A stretch of 64,000 nucleotides of DNA from JACVRW01 sp034664085. GTDB lineage: Bacteria > Actinomycetota > Thermoleophilia > Solirubrobacterales > Thermoleophilaceae. Below are positions 23,715-32,550 of this stretch, in pieces. How positions within the stretch are numbered: the first letter of the stretch is position 1; each line of letters starts with the position of its first letter. The stretch is from contig JAXDII010000026.1 of the NCBI GenBank assembly GCA_034664085.1, positions 77,051 through 141,050 of the forward strand, given 5' to 3'. The notes below the pieces were generated by a model that worked only from the letters and a program-made list of their open reading frames with translations, was not told the origin of the DNA and searched no databases. The position numbers were made by a program, and so were the translations under genes.

Positions 23715-24823
23715 GCCTCTGCCGCCGTGGCCGCCGGCCCCTGCTGAGCGCGCTTGGAGAACAGAACGGCCGAGCCGATGATGATGCCCACCGACACGAC
23801 GAGCGGGCCGGTCGCGCCGGTTCCGAACAGGCGCGTGACGCCGTAGGTGAGCGCGCCGATGCCTGCCGCGGCGGGAAGAGTGACTATCCACGCGGCGACG
23901 ATGTTGCCGGCCACGCCCCAGCGCACCGCCGACAGGCGCTTGGCCGCGCCCGAGCCGATCACGGCGCCGGAGATCGTGTGTGTGGTGGACAGCGGGAAGC
24001 CGCCGTGGGTCGACGCGAGGATCACCGCCGCGCCGGCGCCCTGGGCCGCGAAGCCCTGCGCCGAGTCCATCTTGTGGATGCGGCTGCCCATCGTCTTGAT
24101 GATGCGCCAGCCGCCGACGTAGGTGCCGAGCGCGATCGCCGCCGCCGCCGACACCACCACCCAGGTGGGCGGAGTCGGATCGCCCGCCGGCAGCGAGCCG
24201 TAGGCGACCAGCGCCAGCGCGATCACGCCCATCGTCTTCTGGGCGTCGTTCGTGCCGTGCGCCAGTGCCAGCAACCCGCCGGAGATGACCTGTCCGGTGC
24301 GGAAGCCGCGCGTGACCGGGCGTGGGCGCAGGCCCCCGACGATTCGGTAGAGCACGAGGATCGAGACGCCGCCGACGAGGAATGCGAGCAGGGGCGCGAC
24401 CAGCGCCGGGAGCATCACCTTCCCGATGATGCCCTCCTGGAAGAAGATGGCATCGGGGCCCTGGGCGACGAACATCGCACCGACGATGCCGCCGATCAGC
24501 GCGTGCGACGAGCTGGACGGGAGGCCGAAGTACCAGGTGATCAGGTTCCAGGCGATCGCTCCGACCAGGCCGCCGAACACCACCAGCAGCGTGATCGAGT
24601 CCGGATTCACCACGTTGCTTGCGACCGTGGCGGCCACCTTCAGCGAGATGAACGCGCCAACGAAGTTGAGGATCGCCGCGTACCCGACCGCCAGCCTGGG
24701 GGCCATCGCGCGCGTCGAGATCGAGGTCGCCACGACGTTCGCGGTGTCGTGGAAGCCGTTGGTGAAGTCGAACGCCAGAGCGGTGGCGACGACGATGATG
24801 ACGGTGAGGAGCTCGCCCTCCAC
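23711..24823 (-). CDS. pit: Low-affinity inorganic phosphate transporter (Pit family)
   Basis: A 370-residue membrane protein with about ten spans. Both halves of the duplicated Pit signature are present: FDFTNGFHDTANVVATSI near the N-terminus and LALAHGTNDAQKTMGVIAL in the second half. These carriers move metal-phosphate with protons. The gene encoding a PhoU-like DUF47 protein ends directly upstream (17 bp), the usual pairing for regulated Pit systems. Confidence 0.93.
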   Translation of the reverse strand: MEGELLTVIIVVATALAFDFTNGFHDTANVVATSISTRAMAPRLAVGYAAILNFVGAFISLKVAATVASNVVNPDSITLLVVFGGLVGAIAWNLITWYFGLPSSSSHALIGGIVGAMFVAQGPDAIFFQEGIIGKVMLPALVAPLLAFLVGGVSILVLYRIVGGLRPRPVTRGFRTGQVISGGLLALAHGTNDAQKTMGVIALALVAYGSLPAGDPTPPTWVVVSAAAAIALGTYVGGWRIIKTMGSRIHKMDSAQGFAAQGAGAAVILASTHGGFPLSTTHTISGAVIGSGAAKRLSAVRWGVAGNIVAAWIVTLPAAAGIGALTYGVTRLFGTGATGPLVVSVGIIIGSAVLFSKRAQQGPAATAAEA

Positions 24824-24840
24824 TCAGGCCTGCCCTCGCA

Positions 24841-25464
24841 CTACGAGTTCTTGATGACGATGCCTTCGAGGATGTTCGCCACGCGCTCGGTCGCGTCGAT
24901 GGCCTCCTCGAGTCGTTCGAAGATGTCCTTCCAGCGGATCACGACCATCGGGTCGATGCCGTTGTCGAACAGCGAAGCGATCGCCTCACGGGTGATGCGG
25001 TCTCCGTCGTTCTCAAGCCGGTTGATCTCGACCGTGTAGTGCGAGATGTCCCTGAACCCGCGCAGGCGCGGCATCGCCTCGGAGATCTGACGCCCGCAGG
25101 CGTGCAGCACGTGCGCCAGGTCCTGGGCCTGCTGCATCGGCGCCTCGATCTTGTAGAGGCCGAGGTAGTCCGCGACCTCCTCGGTGTAGTCGACGACGTC
25201 TTCGAGGGCCGAGGCGAGGGCGTAGATGTCCTCGCGGTCGATCGGGGTGACGAACGTCTGGTTGAGGCGCTGGATGATGTCGTGCGTGATGCGGTCCCCA
25301 TCCTGCTCGCAGATGAGGATGTCCCGCGCGAGCTCGTTGTGCTCCGGGAAGTCCCTCAGCATCTGCTCGAGCAGCCCGGCAGCGCGCAGGATGTTGCCGC
25401 CGGCCTCCTCGAACAGGTCGAAGAACTCGCGGTCACGGGGGGCTAGAACGCTGGACAGGCGCAC
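24841..25464 (-). CDS. PhoU-like DUF47 protein
   Basis: A 207-residue all-helical cytoplasmic protein of the DUF47/PhoU-like family, the partner of Pit transporters. Typical segments are FFDLFEEAGGNI at the N-terminus, HEQDGDRITHDI-like metal-binding stretches (CEQDGDRITHDIIQRLNQTFVTP) and DVVDYTEEVADYLGLY. It probably modulates Pit activity or phosphate signalling, as inferred for the family. The GTG start at 25464 lies 18 bp from the phosphoesterase gene stop. Confidence 0.9.
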   Translation of the reverse strand: MRLSSVLAPRDREFFDLFEEAGGNILRAAGLLEQMLRDFPEHNELARDILICEQDGDRITHDIIQRLNQTFVTPIDREDIYALASALEDVVDYTEEVADYLGLYKIEAPMQQAQDLAHVLHACGRQISEAMPRLRGFRDISHYTVEINRLENDGDRITREAIASLFDNGIDPMVVIRWKDIFERLEEAIDATERVANILEGIVIKNS

Positions 25465-25482
25465 CGGGCGGGGACCGTAGCA

Positions 25483-26145
25483 TCAAGTCACGTCGAAACG
25501 AGATTGCTCGATGCGCTTGGCCGGCAGCTCGCCGATCTTTGCGCGCACCTCCCGGGCGGCGGCCTGCCAGTCGTATTCCACGCGCCGCAGCTCCACCCGG
25601 CCGTCGTCGTGGAGCAGCGCGTAGGCGGCGCGGCGGTCGCCGTCGAGCGGGATGCCCACGCTGCCGGGGTTGACCAGGTCTATGCCGCCCGGCCCCTCGC
25701 GCTGGAACTGGAGGTGGGTGTGCCCGAACACGACGCGCTCCGCCTCGACACCCATCAGGCGCTCGGCATCCGAGCCCTGCGGCTCGGGATAGAAGCTGTC
25801 CATGTCGGAGAGCGGCGACGCGTGGCAGAACAGCGTGCCGCCGTGGACGGTGGTCTCGGGCAGCGCCGCCAGCTCGCGCGACAGCTCCGGCCCGGCCAGC
25901 TCGCGGGAGCGCTCGATCACGTCCCACATCGCCTCCGGGGCGTCGGGGGCGTCGACCAGCCAGCGATCGACGTTGCCGCGGATCCATTCCGCGTCGAGCC
26001 GCCTCAGGCGCTCGACGGTCTCGACGGGCCACGCCCCGAAGCCGGCGTGGTCGCCGCCGAGCAGGAAGCGGTCCGCCGGACAATCGTCGAGCACCGCCTC
26101 GAGGGCGGGCAGGTTGCCGTGAACGTCGTAGAGCAGTCCCAGCAC
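25483..26145 (-). CDS. Calcineurin-like metallophosphoesterase (YfcE/MJ0936-type)
   Basis: A 220-residue phosphoesterase with the expected metal ligands: YDVHGNLPALEAVL (D-x-H and N), LLGGDHAGFG, IRGNVDRWL (GN-x-D), LFCHASP, and the C-terminal FGHTHLQFQ and NPGSVGIPLDGD. Small members hydrolyse phosphodiesters with Mn or Ni. The GGDH replaces the more usual GGDxV/I, but the ligand Asp remains. It starts at GTG. A minor lipid, cyclic nucleotide or general phosphodiesterase role cannot be resolved. Confidence 0.87.
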   Translation of the reverse strand: MLGLLYDVHGNLPALEAVLDDCPADRFLLGGDHAGFGAWPVETVERLRRLDAEWIRGNVDRWLVDAPDAPEAMWDVIERSRELAGPELSRELAALPETTVHGGTLFCHASPLSDMDSFYPEPQGSDAERLMGVEAERVVFGHTHLQFQREGPGGIDLVNPGSVGIPLDGDRRAAYALLHDDGRVELRRVEYDWQAAAREVRAKIGELPAKRIEQSRFDVT

Positions 26146-26161
26146 GTGGCGGGACAGCCTC

Positions 26162-26224
26162 TCAGAAGACGAAGATGATCAGCAGGATGATGATCAGGAT
26201 CAATGCCCCAACGCTGATGTACAT
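26162..26224 (-). CDS. Very small hydrophobic peptide gene (20 aa)
   Basis: ATG at 26224 opens a 20-codon frame starting MYISVGALI and consisting almost entirely of Ile, Leu, Val and Phe, ending with TGA. An excellent SD-like purine run (GAGGGGAGGG) sits 3-12 bases before the ATG. The span is just long enough to cross a membrane. It lies 16 bp before the phosphoesterase gene on the same strand. Similar tiny MYIS...-type peptides may exist elsewhere, from memory only. Reality is supported by the SD, clean start and stop, and strongly hydrophobic bias. Confidence 0.5.
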   Translation of the reverse strand: MYISVGALILIIILLIIFVF

Positions 26225-26299
26225 GCGCCCTCCCCTCGCTCGTGACCAACGTGATTCGCCGGACTGCTACCCGCCCGGGCCGCAATCTGAAACTCGCGC

Positions 26300-26824
26300 C
26301 TAGAGCGACGCGCCCTTGGCGCGATTGCACTCGGCGCAGAGCAGCTGCAGGTTCTCCGGGGTAGACGCGCCGCCCATCGAGAACGGGATCACGTGGTCGA
26401 ACTGCAGCTCGAAGGTGCTGGCGCACTCGACGCAGCGGCCGCCGTCGCGCTGCCAGACCGCCAGTCGCACCGCCCGTGGCATCGGCTCGCGGCGCGCCTC
26501 GCCGGCCAGCTCCTGGCGCATGGCTGCGTGCGCGCGGTCGAGCTTGCGGCGCTTGCGCCGCTCGCGCTCGACGACGAGCGCCATCACGTCAGCGGCGGTG
26601 AGCTGGTCGTCCTCGGTGTAGAAGCAGTCGCGAAACCACCACCACTGCCGGCCCTCGACCGCGATCAGGGGAACGGGCCGCTCACGCTGCAGCTCCTCCT
26701 GCTCGGAGAGCAGCCTGGGCGGCACGGCATCGAGCGCGGCCAGCTTGCCGGTCGTGAAGCGGTAGCGCTTCCAGAACCAGGCACCCTCGGCCTCGAACTG
26801 GGCTCTCTTGTCGACGCGCAGCAT
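26300..26824 (-). CDS. HNH endonuclease-domain protein
   Basis: A 174-residue protein whose C-terminal 50 residues form an HNH zinc-finger nuclease domain: CVECASTFELQFDHVIPFSMGG, then NLQLLCAECNRAKG. The DH pair carries the catalytic His. The N-terminal 110 residues are basic/aromatic with no recognised domain. Stand-alone HNH proteins of this sort are common in actinobacteria and need not belong to a phage or defence system. No neighbouring methylase or terminase gene is present. Confidence 0.85.
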   Translation of the reverse strand: MLRVDKRAQFEAEGAWFWKRYRFTTGKLAALDAVPPRLLSEQEELQRERPVPLIAVEGRQWWWFRDCFYTEDDQLTAADVMALVVERERRKRRKLDRAHAAMRQELAGEARREPMPRAVRLAVWQRDGGRCVECASTFELQFDHVIPFSMGGASTPENLQLLCAECNRAKGASL

Positions 26825-26934
26825 GAGAGCGCGGCAACGTAGTCCGCGTGGCCGACGGCGCGAACGTCGGCTTGCAGGCGCGGCGTCTAGTGGTGGCCGC
26901 GCCGGCCGATTACTCGAGCGTTCCTGGCCAAAGA

Positions 26935-26958
26935 AAAGCCCCGCGATTGCGGGGCTTT
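26935..26958 (-). terminator. Intrinsic terminator after tRNA-Val
   Basis: Minus-strand reading gives a perfect 10-bp stem AAAGCCCCGC / GCGGGGCTTT with the loop AATC, followed by TCTTT. It lies 3 bases beyond the tRNA-Val 3' end and is a classic factor-independent terminator. Confidence 0.85.
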
Positions 26959-26961
26959 CGA

Positions 26962-27034
26962 TGGGCCGTACTGGGCTCGAACCAGTGACCTCCGGCTTGT
27001 CGAGCCGGCGCTCTCCCAGCTGAGCTAACGGCCC
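26962..27034 (-). tRNA. tRNA-Val (GAC anticodon)
   Basis: The minus strand folds as a 73-nt cloverleaf. Acceptor GGGCCGT pairs with ACGGCCC; the D arm is GCTC/GAGC; the anticodon stem CCGGC/GCCGG encloses the loop TCGACAA with anticodon GAC. The T arm ACTGG-TTCGAGC-CCAGT is intact and the discriminator is A. CCA is not encoded. Confidence 0.95.
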
Positions 27035-27092
27035 GGGAGGTGGGTCAGCGTAGCAGCGCCCCCACGCCGGACGGTGAGTGGCGGATTGGACA

Positions 27093-28091
27093 TCACATAG
27101 ATGACGAATACGCCACTCGACGCTCCGCGGGCGGCTCGGCGGGCGGGAGCTTTCCGTGGGCGCGCATCGTAATGTCGAAGGTCTCGCGCGTCGTGTGGCG
27201 GGGGGCCCAGCCGGTCGTTCGCTTGAGCTTGTCGTTCGAGACCAGCCACGGGTAGAGCGCGAAGTCGATCTGGCCGGGCGGGGCCTCGGACTGGCGCAGG
27301 CCCCACATCACGCGCGCGAGCCCGCGGTAAGCGCTCAGCGGCATCTTGCGGATCCTCGTGCCGAGCGCCTCGGCACACTCGCGCATCGTCATCAGGCCGT
27401 CCCCGGCCACGTTGAACGCGCCCGCGTGGCGCCCGAGCAGCAGAGTCGTGATCCCCTGCACGACGTCGTCCTCGTGCACGAACTGGATCTCGTTGTCGAT
27501 CGTCCCGGCATCGACGGCGAAGGGCTGCTTGGTCCAGAGCCGCACCAGGTAGTTGTCCACGTTGGGCCCGAACACGATGCAGGGGCGCACGATCGTCATC
27601 ACGCGGTCGGGGTGCTGCGCCGCCCAGAGCTGACAGATGCGGTCGGACTCGGTCTTGTCGCGCGCGTAAGAGAAGCCGGCCACGCCGCGCACGGGGTCCT
27701 CCTCGGTGAGCGGCACGGGGTTGTCGGGGAAGGCGCCGTAGGCCACCGCCGACGTCGTCACCAGCACCTGCCGCGTGCCGGCGCGGGCAGCGGCCTCGAG
27801 CACGTTGTGGGTGCCGTTGACGTCCACGTCGTACATGAACCGCTCGTCGTGAGACGGGTTGAGGATGAAGGCCAGGTGAATCAGCGCGTCCGGCTTCACG
27901 CGGTCCAGCACGGCGCCCACCGCAGCACGGTCGCGCACGTCGACGCGCTCGAACTCGGTCTGCGGCCGGTAGCCGCCCTTGGGAGGGGCGACGTCGCAGA
28001 TGACGATCTTCTCGGTGTCCTCGCGGCGCTCGAGCAGTTCGACCAGCCGCGACCCGATGTAGCCGGAGCCTCCGGTTATGACGTAGCGCAT
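27093..28091 (-). CDS. NAD-dependent epimerase/dehydratase (extended SDR)
   Basis: A 332-residue extended short-chain dehydrogenase. The N-terminal YVITGGSGYIGSRLVE is the NAD-binding glycine motif, VLVTTSAVAYG holds the catalytic Ser, and FSYARDKTESD holds Tyr-x3-Lys. It is similar in layout to UDP-sugar epimerases, but the sugar-specific residues cannot be judged. It sits 18 bp downstream of acsA and may be read through from it. No glycan gene is adjacent. Confidence 0.88.
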   Translation of the reverse strand: MRYVITGGSGYIGSRLVELLERREDTEKIVICDVAPPKGGYRPQTEFERVDVRDRAAVGAVLDRVKPDALIHLAFILNPSHDERFMYDVDVNGTHNVLEAAARAGTRQVLVTTSAVAYGAFPDNPVPLTEEDPVRGVAGFSYARDKTESDRICQLWAAQHPDRVMTIVRPCIVFGPNVDNYLVRLWTKQPFAVDAGTIDNEIQFVHEDDVVQGITTLLLGRHAGAFNVAGDGLMTMRECAEALGTRIRKMPLSAYRGLARVMWGLRQSEAPPGQIDFALYPWLVSNDKLKRTTGWAPRHTTRETFDITMRAHGKLPPAEPPAERRVAYSSSM

Positions 28092-28109
28092 TGAGCGATC
28101 CTAGGGCCC

Positions 28110-30095
28110 TCAGGCCTCGTCGCCGGCGAACTTCCCCTCGAGGTCCTTCATCACGCCGGGCTCGCGCAGCGTCGACACGTCGCCGAGCTCGCGGCCCTCG
28201 GCGATGTCGCGCAGCAGCCGCCGCATGATCTTGCCGGAGCGGGTCTTCGGCACGTCGGCCGTCCAGATGATCCGCTTGGGCCGGGCGAGCTTGCCGATGC
28301 GCTGCGCGACGTGCTCGCGGATCTCCTTCTCCAGCGTCTCGCCGCCCTCGGTCTCCTCGCCCTCGAGGATCACGAACGCCGCGATCGACTGCCCCGTGTC
28401 CTCGTCCTGCTGGCCGATCACGGCGGCCTCGGCGACCTTTGGGTGCGACACGATCGCCGACTCCACCTCGGCGGTCGAGAGCCGGTGGCCGGAGACGTTC
28501 ACGACGTCGTCGACGCGGCCCACGATCCAGAAGTAGCCGTCCTTGTCCTTGCGGGCGGCGTCACCGACGAAGTAGGTCGTCTCGTCCCACTTCGAGAAGT
28601 ACGTCTCCTTGAAGCGCTCGTCGTCCTTGAAGAGCGTGCGCAGCATCCCGGGCCAGGGCCGGCGCAGCGCGAGCAGGCCCTGCTCGCCGTCCTCCACCTC
28701 GTTGCCCTCCTCGTCGAGCACGGCGGCGTCGATGCCGGGCAGCGGCTTGCCGGCCGAGCCGGGCTTGGTCGCCTGCGCGCCGGGCAGCGTCGTGATCATG
28801 ATGTGGCCCGTCTCGGTCTGCCACCAGGTGTCGACGACCGGGCAGTGCTCCCCGCCGATGATCTTCCAGTACCAGAGCCAGGCCTTCGGGTTGATCGGTT
28901 CCCCGACCGTCCCCAGCAAACGGAGCTTGGACAGGTCGGCCTTCTGCGGGTGCGAGACGCCCCACTTCATGCACGCGCGGATCGCCGTAGGCGCGGTGTA
29001 GAAGACGGTCACGCCGTAGCGCTCGCACAGCTCCCACCAGATGCCCTTGTGCGGGTAGTCGGGGGCGCCCTCGTACATGACCGACGTCATGCCGTTGATG
29101 AGCGGCCCGTAGACGATGTAGGAGTGCCCGGTGACCCAGCCGACGTCGGCGGAGCACCAGAACACGTCCGCGCCGGGCTTCATGTCGAAGACGTTCTTGG
29201 TGGTCCACGCCACTCCGGTCAGGTAGCCGCCGGTGGTGTGCTGGATGCCCTTGGGCTTCGCGGTCGATCCCGACGTGTAGAGCACGTAGAGCGGGTGCTC
29301 CGCGTCGAGCGGCTCGGCGGGGCAGTCCTCGTCGGCGGCCTCGATCGCCTCGTCGTAGTAGAGGTCGCGCCCGTCGGTCATCGGGACGTCGGCGCCGGTG
29401 TTGCGCACCACGATCACGGTGTCGATCGAGGGGACGTCGTCGAGGAACGCGTCGACCGCCGGCTTGATGTCGGCGGCCTTGCCCTTGCGGCGGGCCTGGT
29501 CGACGGTGATCAGCGCCTTGGCGTCCGAGAACTCCATGCGCTCCTTGACGGCGTCCGGCGAGAAGCCGCCGAAGACGACGTTGTGGGGCGCCCCGATGCG
29601 CGCGCAGGCCAGCATGGCCACGGCGACCTCGGGGATCATCGGCAGGAAGATGCCCACCACGTCGCCCGGCTGGATCCCGCGCTCCTTGAGCACGTTGGCG
29701 AGCCGCTTGACGTCGCGCAGGAGCTCGGTGTAGGTGACGTCGCGCTCCTCGCCCTCCTCGCCGCGCCAGTGGAAGGCCACCCTGTCCCCGCGGCCGGCGT
29801 CGACGTGGCGGTCGAGCGCGTTGTGTGAGGCGTTCAGCTTGCCGCCCACGAACCACTTGTAGAACGGTGCATCGGAGTCGTCGAGCACCTTGTCCCACGG
29901 CTCGAACCAGTCGAGCGACTCGGCCTGCTTGGCCCACCAGCCCTCGGAGTCCTCCGCGCCCTGCTCGTGCTCGGACTCGCCGTCGATCAGCGCCTTCTCG
30001 CGAAACCCGGACGGCGGCTCGAACGTCTCCTGGTCGAGCAGCTCGCCAAGCTCGCGTTCGACCTCGTCTGCGGTGGGCTTCGTCGTCGCTTCCAT
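28110..30095 (-). CDS. acsA: Acetyl-CoA synthetase
   Basis: A 661-residue AMP-forming ligase that activates acetate. Core motifs include the phosphate loop YTSGSTAKPKGIQHTTGG, the acetate-pocket region VDTWWQTETGHIM, and the C-terminal lysine in PKTRSGKIMRRLLRDI, where reversible acetylation inactivates the enzyme in many bacteria. The N-terminal 45 residues are more acidic than in E. coli Acs but total length is normal. It is downstream of the acetate permease and a GATase gene; the locus works in acetate uptake and activation. Confidence 0.96.
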   Translation of the reverse strand: MEATTKPTADEVERELGELLDQETFEPPSGFREKALIDGESEHEQGAEDSEGWWAKQAESLDWFEPWDKVLDDSDAPFYKWFVGGKLNASHNALDRHVDAGRGDRVAFHWRGEEGEERDVTYTELLRDVKRLANVLKERGIQPGDVVGIFLPMIPEVAVAMLACARIGAPHNVVFGGFSPDAVKERMEFSDAKALITVDQARRKGKAADIKPAVDAFLDDVPSIDTVIVVRNTGADVPMTDGRDLYYDEAIEAADEDCPAEPLDAEHPLYVLYTSGSTAKPKGIQHTTGGYLTGVAWTTKNVFDMKPGADVFWCSADVGWVTGHSYIVYGPLINGMTSVMYEGAPDYPHKGIWWELCERYGVTVFYTAPTAIRACMKWGVSHPQKADLSKLRLLGTVGEPINPKAWLWYWKIIGGEHCPVVDTWWQTETGHIMITTLPGAQATKPGSAGKPLPGIDAAVLDEEGNEVEDGEQGLLALRRPWPGMLRTLFKDDERFKETYFSKWDETTYFVGDAARKDKDGYFWIVGRVDDVVNVSGHRLSTAEVESAIVSHPKVAEAAVIGQQDEDTGQSIAAFVILEGEETEGGETLEKEIREHVAQRIGKLARPKRIIWTADVPKTRSGKIMRRLLRDIAEGRELGDVSTLREPGVMKDLEGKFAGDEA

Positions 30096-30105
30096 ACCCC
30101 GGTTT

Positions 30106-30840
30106 CTACCCTATGGCCGGCGCGGGCACACCGACGACGTGCTCGAGCCAGCGGCCGAACAGGCTGCGCCCCAGCGGCACCGTTGCGTCGGCGTGCCGAG
30201 CGACCTCGTCGACGAGCCGCGCCAGTGCGCCGGGCCCCTTGATCGCCTCGAGGCTTTCCGCGTAGGCCGGGACGCGGCCCCACTCGACGGCAAGCTCTGG
30301 AGACACCTCGAGATGAAACTGGAGCCCGTACGCGCGCCCGTACGCGAAGGCCTGGTTCGGGTACTCCGGGGAGCTCGCGAGCAGGGTGGCGCCGGCGGGC
30401 AGGTCGAACGTGTCGCCGTGCCACTGGAGCGTCGGGAAGGCGGCGGGCGCGCCGCCGAAGACCGGGTCGTCCGCCGCGGCGGGCGTCAGCTCCACCGGCA
30501 GCAGCCCGACCTCGGGCGCGTGCCCCGGATACACGGCGGCTCCGAGTGCGGCGGCGAGCAGCTGCGCCCCGAGGCACACCCCCCACACGGGATGGCCCGC
30601 CTGCGCCGCCGCGCGAATCGAGCGCTTCTCCTCGGCCAGCCACGGGTGGGCGTCGTCCTCGTAGGCGCCCATCGGCCCGCCCATCACGATCGTGGCGGCG
30701 AAGTCGCGCCAGTCGGGCAGCGCCTGTCCTTCGTCCAACTCGACCCGGACGAGGTCGAGTCCGCGCGCACGCAGCTCGTCCTCGAAGGCCGCGGGCGGCT
30801 CGCAGGCGATGTGCTGCAGCACCAGCAGCGTCGAGCTCAC
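30106..30840 (-). CDS. GMP-synthase-like class I glutamine amidotransferase
   Basis: A 244-residue GATase-like protein. The nucleophile elbow is VWGVCLGAQLLA; MGGPMGAYED is the oxyanion side; LQWHGDTFDLP and YGLQFHLEVSP supply the His-Glu pair. It is shorter than GuaA and has no synthetase domain. Such proteins hydrolyse gamma-glutamyl bonds. GTG at 30840 is chosen because the protein then begins directly at the first strand (STLLVLQH); an in-frame GTG at 30870 would add ten residues. It lies between actP and acsA, separated from actP by a 12-bp hairpin. Confidence 0.8.
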   Translation of the reverse strand: MSSTLLVLQHIACEPPAAFEDELRARGLDLVRVELDEGQALPDWRDFAATIVMGGPMGAYEDDAHPWLAEEKRSIRAAAQAGHPVWGVCLGAQLLAAALGAAVYPGHAPEVGLLPVELTPAAADDPVFGGAPAAFPTLQWHGDTFDLPAGATLLASSPEYPNQAFAYGRAYGLQFHLEVSPELAVEWGRVPAYAESLEAIKGPGALARLVDEVARHADATVPLGRSLFGRWLEHVVGVPAPAIG

Positions 30841-30873
30841 GCGGGAGACCGTACCTGAGGACAAAGGCACGGA

Positions 30874-30906
30874 GGGGACGCACCGATCGGGTCCCGGTAC
30901 GCCCCC
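30874..30906 (-). terminator. Long hairpin between actP and the GATase gene
   Basis: The minus strand forms a 12-bp stem GGGGGCGTACCG / CGGTGCGTCCCC with two G-U pairs and a 9-base loop, beginning 13 bases after the actP stop. Only a weak T run (CCTTTGTCC) follows, so it may be a terminator, a partial terminator, or an mRNA stabiliser that gives permease and enzyme different expression levels. Confidence 0.4.
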
Positions 30907-30918
30907 TCCCCTCCCCTG

Positions 30919-32550
30919 CTAGCGCTTGCCGGCCCCCACCGGCTCGCGCTGCTCCGCGTGCGCCCCGTTGGTGCGGCCCGTCAGCGTGAGGCCCGTCCCG
31001 GCCTCGGCGCCGAGGCCCGTCTCGGAGCGAACGTAGAGCTCGTCGAACAGCTGCTCGGCCTCCGGCTCGCGCGCGAGCATCGTGCCCACCCAGCAGCCGA
31101 TGAAGCCCAGCGGGATGCTGATGATGCCCGGGTTGGCGAGGTCGTACCAGGAGAACAGGCCGCCCTCGGAGTCCGGCCCCGGCCACACCGTCGGGCTGAT
31201 GATCACCAGCGCGACGGAGCTGACCACGCCAACCAGCACGCCGGTGATCGCACCCGTGGTGTTGAAGCGGCGCCAGGTGAGCGCCAGCAGCAGCGCCGGG
31301 AAGTTGGCGCTGGCCGCCACGGCGAAGGCGAGCCCGACCATGAACGACACGTTCAGGCCCTCGCCGCCGAGGATCGCGATGCCGATCGCGATCGCGCCGA
31401 TGGCCACCGCGGCGAGCTTGGCCACCCAGACCTCCTCCTTCTCGGAGTCACTGCCCCTGCGCACGATGTTCGACCAGATGTCGTGCGCCACGGCCCCGGA
31501 GGCCGAGATCACGAGCCCGGCCACCACCGCCAGGATCGTCGCGAAGGCGACGCCCGCGACGATCGCGAGGAACAGCTCACCACCCAGCTCGTCCGCCAGC
31601 AGCGGCAGGGCGAAGTTGCCTGTGGCGCCGGCGGCCTCCTCTCCGCCCTGGCCGAGGATCGCGCGGGCGCCGAATCCGAGCGCCGTGGTCATGACGTAGA
31701 AGGCGCCGATCAGCACCATCGCCCACATCACCGACGAGCGCGCCGCCTTGGCGTCCGGCACGGTGAAGAACCGCATCAGGATGTGCGGCAGTCCGGCAGT
31801 GCCGAGCACCAACCCGAGGCCGAGCGAGACCGTGTCGAGCGGCGACGACAGGAACAGGCCCGGCTTCAGGTAGTCCTCGCCGCTGGCCGAGTTTGCCCGG
31901 GCGTCCCTGAACAGGTCGAGCGGGTTCCCCCCGATCTCGGCCAGCACCCAGACCGTCATCACGACGGCGGCGGTCATCAGCAGGGTCGCCTTGATGATCT
32001 GCACCCAGCTCGTGGCGAGCATGCCGCCGAGGATGATGTAGGTGATCATGAAGCCGCCGGTGAGGACCACGGACAGCCAGAAGTCGATGCCCACGAGGCC
32101 CTCGATCAGCACGCCGGCGCCCACCATCTGAGCGATCAGGTAGAAGGCGACGACGGTCAGCGTCCCGAGCGCCGCGGCGGCCCGGGCGGGCTGCTGCTTG
32201 AGCCGGAACGTCAGCACGTCGGCGATCGTGTACTTGCCCGCGTTGCGCATCCGCTCGGCGAGCAGGAACAGCACGGTCAGGAACGCCACGAGGAAGCCGA
32301 CCGAGTAAAGGAAGCCGTCGAATCCGAACAGGTAGATCAGGCCCGCGATGCCGAGGAACGACGCCGCCGACATGTAGTCGCCCGCGATCGCGAACCCGTT
32401 CTGCGGGCCGGTCAGGCCGCGTCCGGCGGCCCAGAAGTCGGTCGCCGAGTGGACGCGCTTGGACGCGTAGTAGCTGATCACCAGCGTGACCCCTACGACG
32501 AAGGCGAAGACGACCAGGGCCGTCTCGTTGACTGCCGCAATCGGTGTCAT
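30919..32550 (-). CDS. actP: Cation/acetate symporter (SSS family, ActP-like)
   Basis: A 543-residue sodium:solute symporter with about 13 spans. Typical motifs are FWAAGRGLTGPQNGFAIAGDYMSAASFLGIAGL at the N-terminus, GTAGLPHILMRFFTVPDAKAAR, and HDIWSNIVRRG. It is close to ActP, which takes up acetate and glycolate with Na+. The ATG start overlaps the stop of the DUF485 gene by 4 bp, the standard yjcH-actP arrangement. acsA is two genes downstream, supporting acetate as substrate. Confidence 0.92.
   Translation of the reverse strand: MTPIAAVNETALVVFAFVVGVTLVISYYASKRVHSATDFWAAGRGLTGPQNGFAIAGDYMSAASFLGIAGLIYLFGFDGFLYSVGFLVAFLTVLFLLAERMRNAGKYTIADVLTFRLKQQPARAAAALGTLTVVAFYLIAQMVGAGVLIEGLVGIDFWLSVVLTGGFMITYIILGGMLATSWVQIIKATLLMTAAVVMTVWVLAEIGGNPLDLFRDARANSASGEDYLKPGLFLSSPLDTVSLGLGLVLGTAGLPHILMRFFTVPDAKAARSSVMWAMVLIGAFYVMTTALGFGARAILGQGGEEAAGATGNFALPLLADELGGELFLAIVAGVAFATILAVVAGLVISASGAVAHDIWSNIVRRGSDSEKEEVWVAKLAAVAIGAIAIGIAILGGEGLNVSFMVGLAFAVAASANFPALLLALTWRRFNTTGAITGVLVGVVSSVALVIISPTVWPGPDSEGGLFSWYDLANPGIISIPLGFIGCWVGTMLAREPEAEQLFDELYVRSETGLGAEAGTGLTLTGRTNGAHAEQREPVGAGKR

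Noticed and set aside
26300..26824. HNH gene as part of a restriction or phage module
   Set aside because: No methylase, integrase, terminase or att-like repeat lies nearby, although a tRNA gene is adjacent; it looks like a lone genomic HNH protein.
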